Shown piece by piece: positions 57,681 through 64,000 of a stretch of 64,000 nucleotides of DNA (its first letter is position 1; every line of letters begins with the position of its first letter). The position numbers were made by a program, and so were the translations under genes. The DNA is from Streptomyces tibetensis (GTDB taxonomy: Bacteria > Actinomycetota > Actinomycetes > Streptomycetales > Streptomycetaceae), in NCBI RefSeq assembly GCF_007655005.1, contig NZ_SZVW01000005.1, forward strand, positions 310,001 to 374,000, written 5' to 3'. Below the pieces are notes generated by a model. It worked only from the letters and a program-made list of their open reading frames with translations, was not told the origin of the DNA and made no database searches.

Positions 57681-59138
57681 TCAGTCCTTCAGCGCCGCTT
57701 GCATCATCGCCTTGGCGACCGGCGCCGCGAGCCCGTTGCCGCTGACCTCCGAGCGGGCCGCGTTCGACTGCTCCACGACGACCGCCACGGCGACCTCCTT
57801 GCCCGAGGAGTCGGACTTGCCGTACGAGGTGAACCAGGCGTACGGCACCTGGCTGTTGTTCTCGCCGTGCTGGGCCGTACCCGTCTTGCCGCCGACGGTC
57901 GCGCCCGGGACCTTGGCGTTCGTGCCCGTGCCCTGGTTCACGACCGTCTCCATCGCCGACTGCAACTGCTCGGCGGTCGAGGAACTGACGATCTCCTTCG
58001 TGCCGGCGTCGTCGTCGTAGTCCTGCAGCACATCACCACCGCTGTCGGTGATCTGCGAGACCATGTGCGGCGACACCAGCTTGCCGCCGTTGGCAATCGC
58101 CGCCGACACCATGGCCATCTGGAGAGGGGTGGCCGTGACGTCGAACTGGCCGATGCCCGTCAGGGCCGTCTGCGACGGGTACATGTCCGACGGGTACACG
58201 CTCGTGTAGGCCCGGACCGGCACGTCCAGCTTGTCGTCGTTGAAGCCGAACTTGTCGGCCATCGCCTTCACCTTGTCCTGGCCGAGCTTCACGGCCATCT
58301 TGGCGAAGACGTTGTTGCAGGAGTACTCCAACGCCGTGCGGATGGTCGCGTTCGTGCAGGGCGCGTTCGGGTTCTCGTTGGTCAGGTCCCGGCTGGTGCC
58401 CGGCAGCGTGTACGGGTCCGGGCTGTCCGTCCGCTCGTCCACCGACGAGTACAGCCCGTCCTCCAGCGCGGCCGCCGCCACCACCAGCTTGAACGTCGAG
58501 CCGGGCGGCAGCGGCTGCCGCAGCGCACGGTTGACCAGCGGCTTCTCCGGGTCCGTGGTGAGCTTCTTCCAGGCCGCCCCCGCGGTGTTGGCGTCGGTCA
58601 GCGAGGAAGGGTCGTACGACGGCGTCGACACGACCGCGAGGACCTTCCCGGTCTTCGGGTCGATGGCGACGGCACCGCCCTTCTTGTCGCCGAGCGCGTC
58701 GTAGGCGGCCTTCTGCACGACCGGGTCGATGGTCGTGACCACGTTTCCCGGTTCGGCTCGCTGGTTGGTGAGTGTGTCCATCACGGACTTGAGCCGGCTG
58801 TCCGTGCCGTTGAGCAGGTCGGTGTAGATGCCCTCCAGCTGAGTCGGGGCGTACGCCTGCGACGCGTAACCCGTCACCGCCGCGTACAGCGGGCCGTCCG
58901 TGTACGTCCGCTTGTACTTCAGGTCGCCCGTCTTCGTCGGCGTCGAGCCGGTGACCGACCGGCCGCCCACGATGATGTTCCCGAGCGGCGCCGAGTACGT
59001 CTCGATCGCGTTCCGCCGGTTGTCCTTGTCGTCTGCCAGCGCCTGGCCCTCGTAGAACTGCACCCAGGTCGCCCTGACCAGCAGAGCCAACACCAGGAGC
59101 AGCGAGAAGACCGAAGCGCGCCTGATCGTCTTGTTCAT
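57681..59138 (-). CDS. Class B penicillin-binding protein (PBP2/PbpA-like transpeptidase)
   Basis: 485 residues. A single N-terminal membrane anchor (VFSLLLVLALLVRATWVQF) is followed by the PBP dimer/pedestal region and the transpeptidase domain. The three active-site motifs are intact: SxxK at S214-K217 (PPGSTFKLV), SxN at S273-N275 (YSCNN) and KTG at 418-420 (GGKTGTAQH). It cross-links peptidoglycan at the outer face of the membrane and is the target of beta-lactams. At 485 residues it is the short actinobacterial PbpA form usually paired with rodA/ftsW-like genes in division/growth loci. Here it is solitary, so it is probably one of the extra Streptomyces paralogues. Confidence 0.92.
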   Translation of the reverse strand: MNKTIRRASVFSLLLVLALLVRATWVQFYEGQALADDKDNRRNAIETYSAPLGNIIVGGRSVTGSTPTKTGDLKYKRTYTDGPLYAAVTGYASQAYAPTQLEGIYTDLLNGTDSRLKSVMDTLTNQRAEPGNVVTTIDPVVQKAAYDALGDKKGGAVAIDPKTGKVLAVVSTPSYDPSSLTDANTAGAAWKKLTTDPEKPLVNRALRQPLPPGSTFKLVVAAAALEDGLYSSVDERTDSPDPYTLPGTSRDLTNENPNAPCTNATIRTALEYSCNNVFAKMAVKLGQDKVKAMADKFGFNDDKLDVPVRAYTSVYPSDMYPSQTALTGIGQFDVTATPLQMAMVSAAIANGGKLVSPHMVSQITDSGGDVLQDYDDDAGTKEIVSSSTAEQLQSAMETVVNQGTGTNAKVPGATVGGKTGTAQHGENNSQVPYAWFTSYGKSDSSGKEVAVAVVVEQSNAARSEVSGNGLAAPVAKAMMQAALKD

Positions 59139-59214
59139 TCCGAACAGGAGGACGAGCCACGCGGGGCGGATCGTTCCCGTCCGTCCTGGTTTCTCATCCG
59201 ACGGGCCGGTTTTC

Positions 59215-59877
59215 TCATCCGCCGTTCAGAATCCCGGCCTCGTACGCGGCGATCACCGCCTGCGTGCGGTCGCGGGTGCCGGTCTTCGCCAGGACCGCCG
59301 CGACGTGGGACTTCACCGTGGCCGGGCCGACCTCCATCAGGCGGGCGATCTCCGCGTTGGTCAGGCCCCGCGCCATGTGCCGCAGCACCTCCCCCTCGCG
59401 TCCGGTGAGCTTCGCCACCCAGGCGGGTGGCGCCGGGAGCGCGCGGGCGTGCTCGGTCGCCAGGGCGCGCACGGCCGCCGGGAACAGCAGGCTGTCGCTG
59501 CGCGCCACCAGCCGGACCGCCTGCACCAGCGCGTCGGCGTCCGCCCGTTTCAGCAGGAACCCGGCGGCTCCGGCGCGCAGCGCGTCGTACACGTAGGAGT
59601 CGTTCTCGAAGGTCGTCACGACGACGATCCGGGGCGGCTCGTCCAGCGTGGCGAGGATCCGCTCGGTGGCGCGGATCCCGTCGGTCTGCGGCATCCGGAC
59701 GTCCATGAGGACGACGTCCGGCCGCAGTTCCCGTACGACCGACACCGCCTCCGCGCCGGTGGCGGCCTCGCCCACCACGTCCAGGTCCGGCTCGGCGGAG
59801 AGGATGGCGCGCAGCGCGGTGCGCACCATGCGCTCGTCGTCGGCGAGGACGACACGGATCGGGGCCGGGCGGGTCAT
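59215..59877 (-). CDS. Two-component response regulator, NarL/LuxR family
   Basis: 220 residues. Receiver domain (1-120): acidic pocket LADDERM, phosphorylation site D59 in VLMDVRMPQTDG, Thr/Ser in VVTTFENDSYV and Lys in GFLLKRADA. LuxR helix-turn-helix (about 150-215): LTGREGEVLRHMARGLTNAE, IARLMEVGPATVKSHVAAVL. It is activated by the histidine kinase encoded immediately upstream (4-bp overlap at 59874-59877). Targets are unknown. Confidence 0.93.
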   Translation of the reverse strand: MTRPAPIRVVLADDERMVRTALRAILSAEPDLDVVGEAATGAEAVSVVRELRPDVVLMDVRMPQTDGIRATERILATLDEPPRIVVVTTFENDSYVYDALRAGAAGFLLKRADADALVQAVRLVARSDSLLFPAAVRALATEHARALPAPPAWVAKLTGREGEVLRHMARGLTNAEIARLMEVGPATVKSHVAAVLAKTGTRDRTQAVIAAYEAGILNGG

Positions 59878-61142
59878 GCGGGTCCTCTCATCGGCATGGG
59901 TGTCATCGGCAGTCGGGCGTGCAGCCGCCAGGTCTGTGCCGGGGTCGGTCCCGCCGTCGCGGTCCCGCCGAGCAGCCTGGCCCGGTCGGCGATGCCCCGC
60001 AGTCCGTGGCCGCCGCCGGTGCGGGAGGGCGCGGGGCCGGTCACCGGATTCTCCACGGTGATCTCCAGGTCCCCGCCCGCGACCGCGATCCGCACCTCCA
60101 CGGCGGCCCGCTCACCGGCGTGCTTGAGGGCGTTGCTCAGGCCCTCCTGCACGATCCGGTAGGCCTCCCGGGACAGCAGCGGGGGCAGCGCCTTTGGGTC
60201 GGTGTCCACGGCGGCGCTCACCCGCTGTCCGCCCGCCCGGGTACGCCGCAACAGCCCGTCGAGGTCGGCGGCGAGGGTGGGCGCGGCGGCCGTGCCGGGG
60301 GCGTCGCCCTCGCGCAACACGCCCAGCGCGGCGTCGAGTTCACCGACCGTGCGCCGGGTCGTGTCCTCGATCGCGGCGAGGGCCTCCCGGACGAACTCCG
60401 GGTCGGAGTCCAGGACCCGGCGGGCGGCGCTCGCCTGAAGGGTGACCGCGCTCAGGGCGTGGCCGACGGAGTCGTGCAGCTCCCGCGCCAGCCGGTTGCG
60501 CACGGCGAGGTCGGCCGCCCGTGCCTCGGCGGCGGCGAGCCGCTCCCGGTGCGTGGGACCGAGCAGCAGGGGCGCCCAGCGGGCCAGCAGCGCCCCGCAG
60601 CCGGCCGCGCAGCCGGCGAGGGCGACGAGCGATGCCGCGCCCGCGACCGGGGCGAGCGCCAGGACCCAGGCGTCGTCGAGGACTTCGGGCAGCCCGAGCC
60701 GGTCGCCGCGCACCGCCGCCAGGACCGGCAGCGCGATCAGCGTGACGGCGAACGGCGGCAGCGCCAGCGACATCCCCGCGATGATCCCGCCGAACCCGAG
60801 ATGCAGCGTGAACCATGCAGCCGTACGGCCCTTCTCGCCCCGCGTGCCCGCGGGCCCGAGGGCGAGCCGGTCCGCGTCCACACCGCACAGCCAGCGCACG
60901 GCGGCCGACTCCAGGGGCCGGGTGAGCGGGAACAGCGAGGTGACGGCCGCGAGTGGCAGACCCAGGCCGAACGAGGCGAGTTGGAGGGGTAAGGAGCCGA
61001 AGACGTCCTCGGCACCGGTGGCCGGACCGACGACCACCGAGCCGACCAGGACATAGGGCACGGCCAGCGCACCGCCGAGGATCAGATGGATCCAGCGCAG
61101 CCGCGCCCGCCGGCCGAACAGCAGCCGGGCGACACCGCTCAC
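59874..61142 (-). CDS. Two-component sensor histidine kinase (HisKA_3/NarX type)
   Basis: 422 residues from a GTG at 61142. The N-half has several hydrophobic segments (LILGGALAVPYVLVGSVVVG; LASFGLGLPLAAVTSL; GGIIAGMSLALPPFAVTLIA; VAGAASLVALAGCAAGCGAL), a membrane sensor without a large outer loop. The dimerisation-phosphorylation helix has H223 in RLARELHDSVGHALSAVTLQ. The ATPase domain has REAYRIVQEGLSNALKHAGE (N box) and GGGHGLRGIADRARLLGG (G box). Its start overlaps the stop of a small upstream gene. It phosphorylates the regulator at 59215. Confidence 0.92.
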   Translation of the reverse strand: MSGVARLLFGRRARLRWIHLILGGALAVPYVLVGSVVVGPATGAEDVFGSLPLQLASFGLGLPLAAVTSLFPLTRPLESAAVRWLCGVDADRLALGPAGTRGEKGRTAAWFTLHLGFGGIIAGMSLALPPFAVTLIALPVLAAVRGDRLGLPEVLDDAWVLALAPVAGAASLVALAGCAAGCGALLARWAPLLLGPTHRERLAAAEARAADLAVRNRLARELHDSVGHALSAVTLQASAARRVLDSDPEFVREALAAIEDTTRRTVGELDAALGVLREGDAPGTAAAPTLAADLDGLLRRTRAGGQRVSAAVDTDPKALPPLLSREAYRIVQEGLSNALKHAGERAAVEVRIAVAGGDLEITVENPVTGPAPSRTGGGHGLRGIADRARLLGGTATAGPTPAQTWRLHARLPMTPMPMRGPA

Positions 61143-61348
61143 GCCGAACGCCGCGCGGCCCCGGCCGAGCGCTCCGCGACGTGGCGGACGCCGATGGCGG
61201 CGACGAGCAGACCGACGCGCATCCGGCCGACGCAGGCGAGGCGCCGCGACGGCAGGGGCGGGTCGGCGAGGTCCGCCGCGCCGACGGCGGAGGCAGCGGC
61301 AGCCACCCGCTGCATCAAAGGAGTGGGAGGAGCGATCGACCGGGTCAT
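61139..61348 (-). CDS. Small hypothetical protein coupled to the sensor kinase (69 aa)
   Basis: From the ATG at 61348: MTRSIAPPTPLMQRVAAAAS, then LPSRRLACVGRMRVGLLVAA and a basic Ser/Arg end. Its TGA overlaps the GTG of the sensor kinase gene (61139-61142), the same kind of overlap seen in real operons here. It has a short, weakly hydrophobic middle. No known family. It could be a small accessory of the kinase or only a leader reading frame; the sequence alone does not decide. Confidence 0.4.
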   Translation of the reverse strand: MTRSIAPPTPLMQRVAAAASAVGAADLADPPLPSRRLACVGRMRVGLLVAAIGVRHVAERSAGAARRSA

Positions 61349-61436
61349 GCGAGCAGGCTCCCGCGTGGAAGGCCGCGAGCGCATCCTGCCCGGCGACGAT
61401 CCGCCTCCACCGGGCGGGGGAGGGCGCCGGAGCGTC

Positions 61437-61910
61437 TCAGCCCTCCAGGATGAGCACCGTCTCGTCGATCTCGGCACCCCGGGCCGGGGCGTACCCGCGG
61501 GCCGCCGCCGTCACCCGGAACCCGCACTTCTCCAGCACGCGCAGCGACCCCGCGTTGTCCGACGCCGCACGCGCGTACAGCGGGCGCTCGGGCACCTCGG
61601 CGAGCAGCGCCCGCAGCGCCTGCGTGGCGATGCCCTTGCCCCAGTAGGCGCGGTCGACCCAGTACGTCACCTCGCGCTCGCCCGGCACCCCGTACACCCC
61701 CGCGCTGCCGACCACGTCCCCGTCGGCCAGGACCGTACGGACGACGACGTCGGGCGAGGAGCGCATCCGGGACCAGCGGGTGTCGAAGGCGACCCGGTCG
61801 GCCGGATCCTCCGGAGTGAAGGCCGCCATGCTCAGGGACTCGGGGTCGTTCATCTGCCGGAAGAAGACCGGCAGATCACTGTCGTGGACCTGGCGCAGCT
61901 CGACGTTCAT
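61437..61910 (-). CDS. GNAT-family N-acetyltransferase
   Basis: 157 residues. The N-terminal beta-alpha unit (VELRQVHDSDLPVFFRQMND), the acetyl-CoA loop (VTYWVDRAYWGKGIATQALR, where WGKGIAT is the R/Q-x-x-G-x-G/A type motif) and motif B (YARAASDNAGSLRVLEKCGF) are clear. It belongs to the RimJ/RimL-like group. The acceptor is unknown. The start lies just 4 bp from the stop of the IclR gene on the same strand, so the two are likely co-transcribed. Confidence 0.9.
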   Translation of the reverse strand: MNVELRQVHDSDLPVFFRQMNDPESLSMAAFTPEDPADRVAFDTRWSRMRSSPDVVVRTVLADGDVVGSAGVYGVPGEREVTYWVDRAYWGKGIATQALRALLAEVPERPLYARAASDNAGSLRVLEKCGFRVTAAARGYAPARGAEIDETVLILEG

Positions 61911-61913
61911 GTC

Positions 61914-62687
61914 TCAGAGCCTACGGGTGGCCAGTGTCAGCCGGTCCCGCGCGTCGAAGAGCGCGTCCTTCACCAGCTGCTCGTGCGCCGGGGTCAGCCG
62001 CGCCACCGGCACCGAGCAGCTGATCGCGTCCCGCGCCGGGGTGCGGTACGGGATCGCCACGCCGAAGCAGCGCAGGCCCAGCGTGTTCTCCTCGCGGTCC
62101 ACCGCGAAGCCCTGGTCCCGCACTTGGCGCAGCTCCTCGATGAGCTTCTCCCGGTCGGTGATCGTGTGCTCGGTCAGCGCGGGCAGCGTCTCCGGGAGCA
62201 TCTTGCGCACCTGTTCGTCCGAGTACGTGCTCAGCAGCGCCTTGCCCAGGGACGTGGAGTGCGCGGGCAGCCGGCGGCCGACCCGGGTGAAGGGGCGCAG
62301 GTAGTGCTGGGACTGGCGGGTGGCCAGATAGACGACGTTGGTGCCGTCGAGGCGGGCGAGGTGGATCGTCTCGGTCGTGTCGTCCGAGAGCCGGTCCAGG
62401 GTCGGGCGGGCCGCCGCGACGACCTCGTCACCGTCGATGTACGACGTGCCGACCAGCAGGGCCCGCACACCGATGCCGTACCGCGTGCCCGTCGCGTCGG
62501 TCTCCACCCAGCCCAGCTCGACCAGGGTGCGCAGCAGCATGTAGAGGCTGGACTTGGGATACCCGACGGCCTCCTGGACCGCCGCGAGGGAGTGCATGCC
62601 GGGGCGTCCGGCGAAGTATTCGAGCAGTTCAACCGTTCGTACCGCGGACTTGACCTGCGCCCCGCCGCCCGTCTCGCCAGCCGACAT
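61914..62687 (-). CDS. IclR-family transcriptional regulator
   Basis: 257 residues from the ATG at 62687. The winged helix (residues about 12-70) reads VKSAVRTVELLEYFAGRPGM, LAAVQEAVGYPKSSLYMLLR, TLVELGWVETDATGTRYGIG. The IclR effector domain follows (ARPTLDRLSDDTTETIHLAR, PAHSTSLGKALLSTYSDEQV, RDQGFAVDREENTLGLRCFG with the ligand-pocket Cys region, AISCSVPVARLTPAHEQLV). It is divergent from the aldehyde dehydrogenase gene across 132 bp, a standard local-regulator layout. It probably senses a sugar acid or keto acid of the uronate/pentonate pathways. A candidate operator is at 62750-62767. Confidence 0.9.
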   Translation of the reverse strand: MSAGETGGGAQVKSAVRTVELLEYFAGRPGMHSLAAVQEAVGYPKSSLYMLLRTLVELGWVETDATGTRYGIGVRALLVGTSYIDGDEVVAAARPTLDRLSDDTTETIHLARLDGTNVVYLATRQSQHYLRPFTRVGRRLPAHSTSLGKALLSTYSDEQVRKMLPETLPALTEHTITDREKLIEELRQVRDQGFAVDREENTLGLRCFGVAIPYRTPARDAISCSVPVARLTPAHEQLVKDALFDARDRLTLATRRL

Positions 62688-62749
62688 CGCCCTTGACCCC
62701 TTCGTTGGCCGGGAAATAGTCTCCACAGCATATTCATCATCAGAGACAG

Positions 62750-62767
62750 CGTTCAGTATATCGAACG
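62750..62767. promoter_or_regulatory. Candidate IclR operator CGTTCAGTATATCGAACG
   Basis: An 18-bp near-palindrome (arms CGTTC/GAACG and TA/TA at the centre) between the divergent IclR and dehydrogenase genes. A similar sequence lies downstream of the kdgD promoter at 22025-22042. Confidence 0.5.
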
Positions 62768-62819
62768 TCCCTGGTGGATGACCCAGTACTGCGGCATTAC
62801 ATGTGTGGAGGGACCCGCG

Positions 62820-64000
62820 GTGGCAACAGCACCAGTCTGGAGTGTCGACCCCCGAACCGGGAAGCAGCGTGAACAGGTTGCGGTGGAGGCCACAGCCCAG
62901 GAGGTGGACGCCGCCGTCCGCGCCGCGCACGAGGCCCGGGGCGCCCTGGCCGACCGCACGGTCCGGGCGGCCTTCCTGCGCACCGCCGCCGACGAGCTCC
63001 AGGCGGCCAAGGACTCCCTCGTCGAGACCGCAGACGCCGAGACCGCGCTCGGCCCGGTCCGGCTGACCGGCGAGCTCGCCCGCACCTGCTACCAGCTGCG
63101 TGCCTTCGCCGACATCGTCGACGAGGGCGCCTTCCTCGACGTCGTCATCAACCACCCCGACGACACCGCGACCCCGCCGATCCCGGATTTGCGCCGCTAC
63201 AAAGTGGCGCTGGGCGTCGTCGCCGTCTACTCGGCCTCGAACTTCCCCTTCGCCTTCTCGGTCGCGGGCGGCGACACCGCGAGCGCCCTCGCGGCCGGCT
63301 GCCCGGTCGTCGTCAAGTCCCACCCGGACCACCCGGCCCTGTCCGAGTACGTCGCCAAGGTGCTGCGTCGCGCCGCCGCCCGGCACGACATCCCCGAGGG
63401 CGTCGTGGGCCTGGTCCACGGCTTCGAGGCGGGCATCGAGCTGATCAAGCACCCGCTGGTCGCGGCGGCCGGCTTCACCGGCTCCGTGCGCGGCGGCCGT
63501 GCGCTCTTCGACGCGGCGGCGGCCCGCCCGGTCCCGATCCCCTTCCACGGCGAGCTGGGCTCCCTGAACCCGGTCGTCGTCACCGAGGCCGCGGCCGCCG
63601 AGCGGGCCGAGGCGATCGGCGCCGGTCTCGCCGGTTCCATGACGCTGGGCGTCGGCCAGTTCTGTGTGAAGCCGGGCCTCGTCCTCGCGCCGGCCGGAGC
63701 CGCGGGCGACGCCCTGCTGAAGTCCCTGACGGACGCCGTCAGCGACACCGACGCCGGTGTCCTGCTCGACCACCGCATGCGCGACAACTTCGTGGCCGGC
63801 GTCGCCGAGCGGGCCGGGCTGCCCGACGTCGACTCCCCGGTCACCCCGGGCGCGGGCGGCGAGCACACCGTCAGCGCGGGCTTCCTCACGGTGCCGGCGA
63901 GCAGGCTGGCCGCGGAGGGCGAGCACGACCTGCTCCTGGAGGAGTGCTTCGGGCCGGTCACCGTGGTGGCCCGCTACGAGGACGATGCCGAGGTGAAGGC
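62820..64000 (+). CDS. NADP-type aldehyde dehydrogenase, probable alpha-ketoglutarate semialdehyde (2,5-dioxovalerate) dehydrogenase; 3' end cut by window edge
   Basis: About 393 codons are visible from the GTG at 62820, which has GGAGGGA in front; the gene continues to the right. The start (APVWSVDPRTGKQREQVAVE) and blocks such as LPVTGELARTCYQLR-like RLTGELARTCYQLRAFADIV, VVAVYSASNFPFAFSVAGGD, VKSHPDHPALSE, FTGSVRGGRALFDAAA, FHGELGSLNPVVV (catalytic Glu near 245) and GVGQFCVKPG (nucleophile Cys near 282) are those of the alpha-ketoglutarate semialdehyde dehydrogenase group. It would make alpha-ketoglutarate from the product of KdgD and of the arabinonate pathway. Divergent from the IclR gene. 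Confidence 0.88.
   Translation, partial: MATAPVWSVDPRTGKQREQVAVEATAQEVDAAVRAAHEARGALADRTVRAAFLRTAADELQAAKDSLVETADAETALGPVRLTGELARTCYQLRAFADIVDEGAFLDVVINHPDDTATPPIPDLRRYKVALGVVAVYSASNFPFAFSVAGGDTASALAAGCPVVVKSHPDHPALSEYVAKVLRRAAARHDIPEGVVGLVHGFEAGIELIKHPLVAAAGFTGSVRGGRALFDAAAARPVPIPFHGELGSLNPVVVTEAAAAERAEAIGAGLAGSMTLGVGQFCVKPGLVLAPAGAAGDALLKSLTDAVSDTDAGVLLDHRMRDNFVAGVAERAGLPDVDSPVTPGAGGEHTVSAGFLTVPASRLAAEGEHDLLLEECFGPVTVVARYEDDAEVK

Noticed and set aside
1..64000. Secondary-metabolite cluster or prophage
   Set aside because: No PKS, NRPS, terpene or phage structural genes are seen; the holin-like gene is a chromosomal Holin-X type.

Overview
The window looks like chromosomal DNA of a Streptomyces or a very close relative. 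It is extremely GC-rich, many genes start with GTG, 4-bp stop/start overlaps are common, regulators of many families are abundant, and many exported enzymes carry twin-arginine or lipoprotein signals. No rRNA, tRNA or CRISPR array was seen. Everything here was read by eye from sequence and translations; no database search was possible.

Layout. 1-15.7 kb is mixed housekeeping and regulatory content: the end of a SigE-type sigma factor gene with a membrane partner, a DHDPS-family lyase, a small holin-like/DUF3618 pair, a secreted nuclease, a PhoX-type phosphatase behind a clear PHO box, a GntR regulator with ACC deaminase (acdS), LacI and TetR regulators and a TerD-type protein. Two broken genes lie here: a TROVE-protein tail and a VOC gene with one in-frame stop. 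15.7-20.7 kb is a DeoR-controlled sugar or polyol ABC transporter with a zinc dehydrogenase. 21-24.2 kb holds divergent uronate dehydrogenase (udh) and kdgD genes plus an unrecognised gene coupled to kdgD.

26.6-49.9 kb is a large pectin/arabinan utilisation region. It has a GntR-lyase-IlvD/Edd operon fitting oxidative pentonate breakdown, then one tightly overlapping operon of two ABC permeases, a PL1 pectate lyase, a Gfo/Idh/MocA oxidoreductase, a DUF6807 (PmoA-like) protein and a GH43 enzyme. A PL1-CE8 fusion, a sugar-binding lipoprotein, a CE12-type acetylesterase, two more PL1 lyases, a CE8 esterase, an alpha/beta hydrolase, a two-domain GH43 and a PL9-like protein follow. A PL3 pectate lyase sits at 53.5-54.3 kb. 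Between PL9 and PL3 (49.9-53.3 kb) is a decayed accessory patch: two IS5-type transposase fragments, an unrecognised small gene between them, a methyltransferase and broken integrase-like sequence.

54.4-64 kb holds a SigE-type sigma factor with a membrane partner, an NCS2 purine permease, a class B penicillin-binding protein, a two-component system, a GNAT acetyltransferase, and an IclR regulator divergent from alpha-ketoglutarate semialdehyde dehydrogenase, which runs off the right edge.

How the genes fit together (inference). Secreted lyases, esterases and GH43 enzymes would cut pectin and its arabinan side chains. ABC transporters import the products. Udh plus KdgD (uronate) and the IlvD/Edd plus DHDPS-type enzymes (arabinonate) both end at alpha-ketoglutarate semialdehyde, which the 62.8-kb dehydrogenase would oxidise to alpha-ketoglutarate. 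Palindromes with an AAGCGCTT core, a CGAAACTTTCG element of the xylanase-promoter type, and related sequences upstream of kdgD and the semialdehyde dehydrogenase suggest shared control. The most unusual non-coding feature is a chain of hairpins just 3' of the PL3 gene, four of which present six C's (minus strand).
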